Assembly: GCF_963966145.1 (NCBI RefSeq)
Contig: NC_091049.1
Span: 27,280,001-27,344,000, forward strand
DNA length: 64,000 nt
DNA from: Tenebrio molitor
Taxonomy: Eukaryota > Arthropoda > Insecta > Coleoptera > Tenebrionidae
Direction of reading: 5' to 3'
Below, one piece after another: positions 1 through 10,600 of the stretch. Each line of letters opens with the position of its first letter. The first letter of the stretch is position 1. The translations under genes and the position numbers were made by a program. The notes under the pieces were generated by a model. It worked only from the letters and a program-made list of their open reading frames with translations. It made no database searches and had not been told where the DNA came from.

Positions 1-89
1 GTTGTGACAAGTTTTTGATTTTTAAATGTTTTTAGTGGCCTTCCTCACGTTTTCTTAGCTCTTTATCAAATAACGCTGTTCTGTCACAG

Positions 90-730
90 ATGTAGAGATA
101 ATGCGTTGCTCCAAATGAAAAATTTTATAGTGCCATTTACTTTGGGCGCCGTCGTCATCACTACAAGTTTTGCTCTTTCCCTCCTACAAGTAAGAAACTG
201 CTTCTCTAAATGTTCTCTTTCTGCTAACCACGTTAACATTATTAAAGCCCAAATTCTAAATCAAATGATTTTTGATTACAAATCATGTCAATTTCTTGAG
301 TAGATCTATATTGTAGGATGCGATATCGTGGCGTAGTTGTCTGATGGCAGTTTGTGCTTTGTTGACCATCACAAGTCTGATAACAGCTGGACACACTTTA
401 GAAGACGAGGTGATTCACTGTGAAATGTTTATTTTGATGCAGAATTATTTTTCAGTCGGAAAAAATGTTGGCGAGTTTTTCCATTCCAAAATGGTACACC
501 TGGAATATCAAAAACAAAAAGCTTCTTTTGACAATTTTGACCAACACGACCAGACCGATCAACTTAAAATTTACAGACAGTTTTACCATAAACTACACCA
601 TACTTGTGTTTGTGAGTATAACTCTTGGTGAGGATATCATTGATCCGATCTTTGTTTCAATTTTCAGATTGCCAAGGCACTCTACTCAATACTTTCAGTC
701 TTTTTGAGTACAAAAATTAGAAAAGATTGA
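90..730 (+). CDS. Odorant receptor OR1, 3' part (exons 4-7), cut by window start
   Basis: This is the C-terminal third of an insect odorant receptor, a 7-TM ligand-binding subunit that works with Orco in the dendrite membrane of olfactory neurons (family knowledge). Exons read from splice sites are 90-189 (TM5), 317-409 (TM6), 456-611 and 668-730, with stop TGA at 728. The motifs PKWYTW, TRPI, LKFTDSFTINYT and TM7 LYSILSVF match the conserved OR C-terminus. All junctions are GT-AG and phase 0 in this part. The first codon after the exon 3/4 junction is Cys where most paralogs have Trp (WRDN). Exons 1-3 lie before the window, so intactness cannot be judged. The tail of type-b genes (IAKALYS) groups it with OR3, OR4 and OR6. 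AATAAA at 1061 is a plausible but distant poly(A) signal. Confidence 0.85.
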
Positions 731-1296
731 TTCGCTATTAAATCTTTAGTGATAGATGTTTACTGACTTTCCAAATATCTTAAGAGAGAGCACTTTGCAA
801 TAGTACTATTACATAATTGTGAGAAGATATAGCAACAGCAATTGTCTCTTGTGACAATTTACACTTTTTTAAGGTTAACTAAACTAAAATGTAAATTTAT
901 AGTTTAAAACCACTTCAGCAAAATTGATAGCAAATAGTTTTAAGCAATTCGCCATGAAAATGTGTAAAACCGTCTTGTTTCTCTTATCCCACTCGTATCG
1001 TCAGCATTTTATCAAATTGTCAAAATTGCAACTCCACACTCTGAAATTGAAATTCTTTATAATAAAGTAAACACTGAGTATTTCTTTTCAGTTTTTTTTT
1101 CACTCAATTGTCACATTCCTAATCGTCATGGTTCAGTGGAAAAAAAACTCTTGAATCAGACTGACCCATATTGACTAACATTCTGTAAACTTGTTTCCGG
1201 TATTATCCAGCCACGGTCCTTGCAGTTATTTACTCGACTGAAGGAAATTACAATTAAATATTCATTCAAAGCAATCATATTTGTTGTTTGTTGATT
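731..1296. other. OR1 3' flank, no gene seen
   Basis: AT-rich sequence that reappears after OR3 (22051-22620) and after OR4 (28567-29090) with about 90% identity by eye, so it belongs to the duplicated block. No coding signal was found. An AATAAA lies at 1061-1066. Confidence 0.6.
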
Positions 1297-1814
1297 ACAC
1301 AGTCGGTGTAATGTACGTTTTATACGAACGCAGTTACATTTACCGAAAACTATCAACAGTGCAGCTGTGTCTAAGAGTCATCATGGACCTTGTGCTTTAC
1401 AGCCACAATGGTCACTCTTTGATCACCGTCATGGTGTTGAGACGGCGACAGTGGTTCCTACTCGTGAAAAACCTGACCGTGACGTGCACAAAAATCCAGA
1501 AACGAAGACACCATCTGTTTATTTTTGTCCTGACGCAGGTGATATTTTGCGCGACAGGTGTGTTGATCGCTTCAGCTTGGATGGCCATTGCGGGAACGGG
1601 AATAAGTTTCCTGAGAATGTTCTTCGTCGAAAACTTCCAGGTTTATTCCCTCTTCTTTTATGTGACGTTCGCTTGCGCCATTTTGACCCTGTTGCTGGAA
1701 AGGTACCACTACCATTGTTACTCATTGCTTGATGAAGTCAGAGGCAATTTATTCCACGATTTACAGCCGCTCGGTTTTTCTGCATCGACAGGAACACGAT
1801 ATGCAGTGTCTTAA
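1297..1814 (+). pseudogene. Gustatory-receptor-like fragment 1, 5' deleted
   Basis: An open frame from about 1297 to a stop at 1814 encodes roughly 170 residues with several hydrophobic segments (IMDLVLYS, LFIFVLTQVIFCATGVLIAS, FFYVTFACAILTLLLERYHYHCYSLLDEV). The pattern resembles the N-terminal half (about TM2-TM4) of an insect gustatory receptor, ending in the ERYxxxxxLLxEV segment that usually precedes an intracellular loop. Compared with the paralog at 22622-23320, about 190 nt including the start codon are missing; the break lies in a short TTAC/TAC repeat. No downstream exons were found; the flank runs into LINE-A. It is therefore broken at both ends. The GR assignment rests on topology and residue pattern only; another chemoreceptor type is possible. 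Confidence 0.5.
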
Positions 1815-2074
1815 ATTCTCTCACCACATTTTTCATTGTAATAATTCAGTTTAAATGAACTAGAAAGAACCCTTTTGAAATGCGAACGCTGCACTTCCAA
1901 ATCTCACCAGAAGTGTGAAATTGAAATGTAATCTCTGCACGAGCAATTTCGGTCCATATTTTTGTTAATCAGTACGTTCCAACAAATACCAATTTCGTTC
2001 AGGCTAAAGCAAAAATACTCGATAGTTTTTCATAAGGAAAAACAATAAAAACCAATCCATACTGACTAGATTTT

Positions 2075-3590
2075 ATTCCTATCTCCCACCCTTTTCCTTC
2101 TCTGTTATTTTCCTCCCCCTCACTTCCCCAAAGCTATCTCGATATTGTCCGGATCTGCTCTCTCTCCTATTCTGAATTCATCTACTTTTTGCCATGCTTT
2201 TTCGTTCACTTTTCCGCAATCTATCACTGTTTCCCCATGCTACCTATATAGGTCCATTCCTCTTTTCGTCCCCTTGTTTGTTCCCGTTCAATACCTCCCA
2301 TCCATTTTCTTCGATCCATTCCAAGAGTATATAATCTTCCATGTTTTCTTTCATTGCGTCTTCGACACGTCTTCTTGTTGTCTTTATCTCTTTATTGTAT
2401 GTTATCATTATTTTCCACCATTTATTGCCTATATGAACTTTCCATTCCATGCATCCTTCTTCTTGTCTCTTTTCTTGTCGCTTTTCTTTAATCCCCAATT
2501 TCACCCCTGTTATTATTTCCCCGGTAGCTCTTCCCTTTTTCTTTTCTCTTTTTGCCCCTCGACCTTCTCATTTGTACTCTTTCGGTAGCGACTTTCCCCT
2601 TTGTACTTCTTTTCCGGTTTCCGTTTACTTTGTCCATCTACCTTTTTATTTACCTTCTTTTTATACCTTTCCTCGCCGGTTCGTCTTCTCTTTTTCTCTC
2701 CTTCTTCTAAAAATGTTTCTTCATCTCATCCCATATAAACTATTCCCCGTTTATCTGTATCTTCTTTTGTCAAATCGTCATCTATATACATCCTCTCACC
2801 TTTTCTTTCATTCAACTTACTCTTATTTAGCATAATGTTCTTCTTCTGCTCCCAACTTTCTATTTTTACCAGCACCATCTTATCTTTGTTTATTTTAAAT
2901 GCTTCCTTTACGTTCACTTTCACCTCTGTTTCCCCTTCTAACTATTCTTCCACTCCCATCTCTATATTTCCTCTTTTTCCCCCATTCCGGTTATTATAAT
3001 ATCATTCTTCCTCTCCTTCTTTTCTCTTTGTTCCATCTTTTCCTATATCATTTTCATCCTTTCCATCCAATCCGGCTGCCATTTTTCTTCTCTTCCTCTC
3101 ATCTTCTCTCTCACTGCCGCTAATTCCTTTCTTAGTACTTACTTTACTCTCCTCTCTTATTCCCGCTGTATCCTCTCTTATCTTTCTAATCATGGTTTTC
3201 ATTTCCTTGTCGATTTGCTTGCTATTATTTCCTTCTTCGCTCCTACTTGAGGATCTTCACATCCTGGAACTCTTTCTAAATGGGTTCGTGCTTTCTTCTG
3301 ACGTCCTACCTTTTTTCTCTCTCTGGCTGCTTTCTTCTTTCTACTTTCGGCGATTTCGACATGCCCTCTCTTTCTTGCCCGCTGCCTTTTGCTTATCACC
3401 TCTCACTCACAAATGAAAAACATATCCCTCTCAAGTTATCTATCCCTTTCTTGCACGGCTTTTTTCTTGGTTTCTTCCGTGTTTCCATAGTTTTCTCGAT
3501 GTAATTCTTTCTCCTGTTTATTTTACCATTTCTTCCTACCAAACTTGACATTTAATATTATCCCAACATTTTTGTTCTTTCTGCGTCACT
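2075..3590 (-). mobile_element. LINE-A copy 1 (non-LTR, ORF1 and endonuclease part only)
   Basis: The plus strand is extremely pyrimidine-rich because the element is read on the minus strand, where it encodes Lys/Glu/Arg-rich ORF1 protein (pieces at 3399-3002 and 2923-2726, with SWEQKKNIMLNK and YIDDDLT). The start of an APE-type endonuclease follows (2504-2244: KLGIKEK, GNKWWKIMITYN). An internal deletion joins ..ILL directly to ..EWIEENGW and removes the GDFNGRIG motif that is present in copy 2. No reverse transcriptase follows, and several frames are broken. The ORF1 motifs are known from jockey/I-like LINEs of arthropods. Copies 2 and 3 sit at the matching place in the other duplicated blocks, so this is one old insertion copied with the array, not three insertions. 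Confidence 0.7.
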
Positions 3591-4479
3591 GGCGTAGCAC
3601 ACCTTACCTTTAGTAAATAATGTTGTACACCTCATGTGTTTTCAGGTTTCCGTTTACAAATCATGAATAGATAATCCGCTCTGTGAAATCAGTGCCACAC
3701 AAAACTGGTTATTGCTGGACAAAAATGTATTACCTTCGATCGCGGTAAAAATGGAGTGAACTTGAACAATTTGGCTCCACCACCGCTCGAGAATCAAAAA
3801 CCCAAGTTCTTTCAGAAATTATATTTGTTTTAAGGATTTTTGTTTTACGCAATCGGTTTTCATATGCGAAAACTGTTGTACACTTTTGCTTTATTTAATT
3901 TCTCTGATTTTACGGCTATAGAATGGACTGACCTTGTACACCCACATCTGCTACAGTTTCGTAATGATGATGTTGTTGAAAAGGAGTTAATGATTCGCGG
4001 AGTAGTTGAAACAAACTGATGCAACAGATGTCAGAGAAAGTTACTCAGTGTTAATTTCGATATACTGTGGCGCAATTACTTATGCAGACTGTCTATAAAA
4101 GAATGTAGGTTCGCAGATGGCTCTAGAATTTGATTTTGCCACCTCGTTTAAATTCATCAAATACTAATCACAAACTGTCGTGTATTCAAAAGCTGTCAAC
4201 AAAAAGTCAGCTTAACTTCATTTCCGCTTTCCTGCCTTGCTTTCTCTGTGACCACAAAAAAAAAACATTTTTTTTTTCATAAGCGGCCAAAGAGGCATCT
4301 CAGTTTGGTCATAGACAGCTTACCACTGATGCGAATTCTTGATGATACGTATTTCTAGTGTAGAAAAAACGAATTCATATTGTTCATAAAGTTCTTTTAG
4401 TTACTATTTTAATCTACCTGTAAATAATGTTTAATGATAATGATTTTCACTTAAACTGGTGATTATTCAAACTGCTGTA
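3591..4479. other. Duplicated intergenic block upstream of OR2
   Basis: No gene was found. The sequence recurs at about 24830-26200 and 30900-32440, each with its own insertions, so it serves as the empty-site reference for the hairpin elements there. It contains two A/T homopolymer runs near 4257-4280. Confidence 0.6.
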
Positions 4480-4660
4480 ATTGCATGCCTACATCATTAA
4501 CTTAAAATATTAATAACTGCATTTACAATGGAATTCAATGAGTTCCATAAATTAGTTCTAGTCAAGTGTCTGCCAAGTGCATTCAAATAGAAACAAATTA
4601 AGTGAGTGTATATACTGAAAAATATTTATTTCTTCTCGTGTTAAAATAAAATTAAAACTT
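4480..4660 (+). promoter_or_regulatory. Conserved 5' flank of type-a OR genes
   Basis: About 180 bp directly before the ATG of OR2 is nearly identical before OR4 (26206-26385) and OR5 (32444-32623). It includes the shared segment TGAAAAATATTTATTTCT about 50 nt before the start. Conservation here partly reflects recent duplication, so a promoter role is inferred. Diverged versions with a TATAAATAG box stand without a gene at 13737 and 35677. Confidence 0.4.
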
Positions 4661-7600
4661 ATGGATTATCAGCATCACAACCTGCTAAATGGTAAGTTCA
4701 TTAATACATAACTGGCCAACTTCCTCATTAGTATTTTTCAGAGGACCACTTGAAACTAGTTCGTGTGTTGGGCAGCGACATTTATCAAACAAGAATTGGT
4801 AAATTCGTCCTGAAATTAACATTTCTTTTCTACTTGGCGTTGTTAGTTGCTCAACTTTACTTCTTCTTTATGGCAGCGAGCACAGCAAACTTGATCAATC
4901 ATGCACCGTTCTTCTTACAATTGTGTTACGTAATATACTTGTCCAGAAACGACACAATTCATTCCTAAAGTTTCTTTTTAAGATCGAATTCGCAATCACC
5001 ATTCTTTTGTCTAGAAATCGGATGATAGAACAAATAATGGGAGTCATCGATTTGTGGGAGATCGATTCCGCCGGTGAAGAAACCAAACAAAGAATCACAA
5101 GAGAATCCAGACGAATAAATATGTTTGCGGCAATCATCACCATCCTGGGTGTGACGGGGGCTACCATTCATATTCTTTCCCATAATCCTGCAGAGACGGT
5201 CTTTGTTCGACATATTTTTCATTTGTTGTTTCCTCGACAGGCCGAGTTTCTTGTCATTTTCTTTAATTTAACGCTTTATTTGGCAATTTCTGTCCTGCCA
5301 GCACATGGTTATGAAATGATTTATTTCACGCAACATGTGAAATTTCAGATATACATGTGTGAAACATTCATCCAAGCAATGACCGATGGTACTGATTTTG
5401 AAGAGACATTAATTTATAATGCAGATTATCAACAGCTGATAGAGTCGAGACTCAAGTCTTTAATCAAAAGACATTGCGACTTTATCCGGTAATAATTAAT
5501 TGTCCATGGCATTATTGTCATCTGAATTCATAGTCTCTCATGTTTGTAGTTTAATTTTCTTTTTTTGTTCGACATTGTCAGAATTTGAGAATTTTCTCCT
5601 GTGTGAACGGATTTTGAAGAATTTGACAACTTGTCAAAATGAAACGTCAAGCTAATTTTAAAGATTTTCAGCCATTTGGAGCCTTTGGAGGGGCTCGTCG
5701 AACAAAAAAACGTTGTATTCAACTCGTTCTTGTGTAATTTGCGCTTTTTTGGCACTCGTGGACCTTTAAAACTCTCGTTTCACTCGAGTTTTAAACTGGT
5801 CCACTCATGCCAAAAAAGCCCAAATTACACACGAACTCGTTAAATAAATAACTATTAATTATTCATCATTTGAAACCTCTCTATTTCTTGATGTTCACGC
5901 TTTCATCTGTTTTTTGAAATTTACATTTTTCAAGCGGTCTTCCTCATATTTTCTTAGCGTTTTACAACATTTATCCATTTGAAATAACGCTGTTCTGTTA
6001 CAGATGGAGAGATAATGCGTTGGTCCAAATGAAAAATCTCATAGTGCCATTTACTTTGGGCGCCATCGTCATCGTTACAAGTCTTGCTCTTTCCTTCTTA
6101 CAAGTAAGAAAGTATTTCCCTCAATTTATTGAAGTGAAAACTTCTTTAGGCGCACCACATACATTTAATTATTCTAGTTTCATGCATCACTTTCGCATCT
6201 GGCAGCCCGTCACGTTCACGGCAAGCCAAAATCTCGGGAGTCGAGTTTAGCGGAGCGAGCGAAAAACAATCAACTGTGCGTCACTTGTGAATTTTAAATT
6301 TTCATTGTACGTTGTGTTGTGACCTGACTGACCTCAGTGCAGAGCTGCAGGAGTAACTGTATATATATACAGGATATTTCACGAGTGATAACGAGCCTGA
6401 CTGCCTGACGTAATTTAAAATGCAACCCACACTATATTTACGAAAAAAGCTGGCTACTGAAATCAAAATGTCCGGCTTTTTTTGAAAATCGCATGCATAA
6501 AATTGTAACCAATCAAATTTTCTAATTTTTACTTTAGCAACCAATAAGACGATGATTTAGTGTAAATCACCATGGACATCACACAACACACTGATTTCCG
6601 GAAATCACTCTAGAGAGATTTTCGGAAATCATATCACGCGGCCATTCATTCATCAATACACACTTATAAATAATATTATGGTTGAAATTCAAAAAGATAT
6701 ATTATTATACTCATGTCACATCGTGAGGAAATTCCTTAACTTTGACACAGAACATAAAACACAAAAAAGTCAAAATGTGGAGGCGAGACGCCGGTAATTA
6801 TGTTGATAAGCACTGCACTATTACTTGATAGTATTATCCGTAATAGTGTATGTACTATCGCGGCCAAAATACTTTGGTCGTTACTTTTTGACACTTCAAA
6901 TGTAAATCAAGTATTAATGTCAATATACATGACAATTTCAAATTATTCTTGTCAAAAATATGGCACCTTCAGTTTTTGATAAATATAGAATCGTCTTACT
7001 TGCTTCTGAAGGTTGTCTAAACCGCGACCACGTTGATCTTTTGCTTTTGAACCCTGCCTCTGCAGCTGGGATTTACCCCATCCGAATGACACTGATAGAT
7101 TAAAATAATTTTGACAGTAGTAAAAAATAAGGTTAAACATCCTAAAGTTTGCTTTACAATTGAATGTCATTTATGTCACATTGACGACCAAAGTATTTTG
7201 GCCGCGATAGTACTCCGGCAAAATTGCCGTGCCGCCGGGTGGAGGTGGGATACGAAAATTATTAGAGAGTGCCGTGACAACTGTCTAAATGTCAATAAAT
7301 TCGCTCTCTAATAAAAACGCGCCAAATGTTGTTGCAAGTGCTTCACTGCAATCCAATGGTGCTACAGAAGTTAGAAAACGCAAAAAATGGACTATGGAAA
7401 TGAATATTTTCATTATACGGGAATATTTTCGGATCACGAAACTACAGGATGTTGTGAGTACTTACAGGCTTGATTTATTTAAAGCGTTCCAAAGTAAGTA
7501 CCCCCAGTTTCCTGTTACTATTCAAAATTTAGCTGACCAGAGGAGAGCCATTATGAAGAAAAACTTCGGCAATTTTAGAAAAGATCAAAAATGATGTAAA

Positions 7601-10600
7601 GTTAGAATTGTCAATTAATTATTCTGACAATAATGAAGTTTCTAATAATTTACTCCAAAATTCTGTTGAACCACAAAGTTTATCTAATCATAATGACTCT
7701 TTCTGTCCAATTATCGATTCACCAAACACCATACAAACAGACATACATAATTTAGACTTGAGTTATAATGATATACATGTTATTAATAAAAATTTTTACT
7801 ACCATCAAAATTTTAAAGAACAAATTGAAGATGAATTTAATAGAACTCTGAACGAATTTGAACATATAGAACCATTTAATAGACCACTATTACCTAAACA
7901 ACAAAGCTCCAAAAAATTCTTTGCAATGATTGAAATTTTAAATCAATTCATTCTACCTAAATTTGTAAATAACACGACAAGTTTTAAAAAATTACACAGT
8001 ATCATATATAGTGGAGCTTTAACAATTATCAGATTAAATGGTTCAAAAGAAATTGACCAGACAAATAATATAAAAGCTAAAGAATTACCAAAATGGGAAC
8101 GAAGACTAAATAAACGCATTAACAATATCAGACGAGATTTAGGTAGAATAACTCAATATTTAAAAGGTATAAATTCTAATCATCTAAATAACTGTATTAA
8201 ATCGATTTTAAATAAAAACAGAATACATTGTTTAAAATATAACGAATATAATTTAGTTTTAATTTAATTTTAATAGAAATTAAAGACACTTTATTACAAA
8301 AATTGAATATTTATTCTAAACGATTAAAAAGATATAAAAATAATAAACAACGGAAATTTGAAAATAAACTATTTAGAAATAATGAGAAGTTGTTTTACAA
8401 AAATTTAGCAGATAATAAAACTCAAAATAATAATGGTCTACCAAATATAAATGAAATTAAAGAATTCTGGTCAAACATATGGTCAAATTAAATTCAATTT
8501 AATAATCAGGCAGAATGGATTCCTAATTTAGAAAATGAGATACCAGATTGTAATAATCCACATCATATTCAAATTAGCCTTGAAATTTTAGTTAAAAATA
8601 TTAATAGTTCACATAATTGGAAATCCCCTGGAGGTGACCAAATTCATAACTTTTGGTTAAAAAAATTTACTTGTATTCATAAATGCTTACTTGATCACTT
8701 TAACGGATTTATTAGGGAACCTAACACATTTCCAGAGTTTTTGGCCCATGGTATAACATATCTGAAACCAAAAGATTCCGATACTAAAAATCCATCAAAA
8801 TATAGGCCAATCACATGTCTGCCTACAATTTATAAAATTATGACATCTTGCATTAAAGTAATAATTTACGACCATTGTCAAAAATTAAATATACTTAATG
8901 AAGAACAAAAAGGTTGTGTTAAGGAGTGTTTTGGTTGTAAAGAACAACTCATAATAGATACGGTAATAATGGAACAAGCTAGAAAAAATAATAGAAATAT
9001 TTGTACCGCATTCATAGACTACAAAAAAGCCTATGATTCAGTACCACATTCATGGTTAATTAAAATTCTTAAAATTTATAAAATTAATTTGGATTTGATT
9101 AACTTTTTATCCCATGTTATGACATTTTGGAAAACTACTTTAAATTTATCAATAAACAATACTAAATTAAAATCCGAGCCTATTCAAATTAAACGGGGAA
9201 TTTATCAAGGAGATTCTTTAAGTTCTTTATGGTTTTGTCTAGCCATCAATCCTTTGACAAATCTATTAAATAGCACTGGATATGGTTTCAATATTAGAGT
9301 TAATAATACCACACTATCCAAATTAAATCACCTTCTTTATATGGATGACATAAAACTTTATGCATCTAAAAAGAATCACATTTTATCTTTACTAACAATA
9401 ACTGAAAATTTCTCAAATGATATTGGCATGAGTTTTGGTATTGATAAGTGTAAAACGCAATCAATATGTCGTGGTCATTACGAAAATTTAGAATATATAA
9501 CTAAAGAAGGAGAAATCATTAAAAATTTAAATAAAGAAGAATTTTATAAATATTTAGGTATTAATCAATCAAATCATATTCAACATTCAATTATAAAAGA
9601 AAATTTAGAAAAACAATTTTATTTAAGAATTAAATCTATTTTAAAATCAAAATTAAACGGTAATAATTTAATTAAAGCAGTTAATACATATGCTGTTCCA
9701 TTGCTGACCTATTCTTTTGGTGTTATAAAATGGTCCAAAACTAATTTACAGAATATAAACATTAAAACCAGAGTTCTTTTTACCAAATTTAGTAAACATC
9801 ATCCCAAATCTGCTATTGAAAAATTTAATTTACCACGCGAAAACGGTGGTAGGGGTTTTTCAAATCTAGAAATACTGCAACACAATCAAATTGCTTCACT
9901 AAAAAATTATTTCCTCAATAGAGCTCGTGATAACATCTTTTTTAATGTTTTGGTTTCAGCGGATAAAGGTTACACACCTTTAAATTTAAGTGATAATGTA
10001 ATTTCAGATATTGTTTAGCCAAATATACCTGACACTATAGCAAATATAAAACAAAAGTCTTTACATGGGCAATATTTTAAAGAGCTAGAACAGCCAGAAA
10101 TTAATATTCAAGCTTCTCATGCATGGCTTAAAAAATCAAATATTCATCCTGAGACTGAGGGTTTTATATTTGCAATACAAGATCGTGTTATAAATACAAG
10201 AAATTATAAAAAACACATATGCGGTTTACAATCGATCATCGATAAATGTAGGATTTGCGGTACTGAAGGGGAAACCATTGAACACATCATTTCTTCTTGC
10301 ACCATTTTGGCTCAAAGCGAATATAAAAAACGTCATGATATATTCGCAAAAATTATACACATGAATTTAGCAGTTAAATTCAATTTATTAAAGGATACAC
10401 AACCACATTACATTTATAAACCAGAAAGTTGTTTAGAAAATGACAATTACAAATTATATTTTGATCGCACAGTTTTAACTGACATTCACATTCAGCATAA
10501 CAGACCAGACATTATTATTTTAAATAAACAACAAAAGCAAGCATATCTTTTAGATATAGCTGTTCCAAATTCACACAATATAACACAAACATATAATACA

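Noticed and set aside
344..631. 95-aa frame ending CEYNSW, present after most ORs
   Set aside because: It runs from OR exon 5 through unspliced intron 5 into exon 6 in the wrong frame; the real exon 6 frame carries the conserved OR motifs. Kept only as an intron-retention note.
2145..3504. Chain of plus-strand open frames rich in Phe, Ser, Leu and Pro (also 23700-24846 and 29086-30858)
   Set aside because: They are the antisense of the purine-rich LINE-A coding strand, which lacks stops in pyrimidine-rich complement; no start context or domain.
4923..4982. Upstream extension of OR exon 3 (LVQKRHN..FLF) as coding sequence
   Set aside because: It is the 51-53-nt intron 2: GT and AG in place, frame-shifting (53 nt) in OR2 and OR5 and ending in an in-frame TAG in the 51-nt versions.
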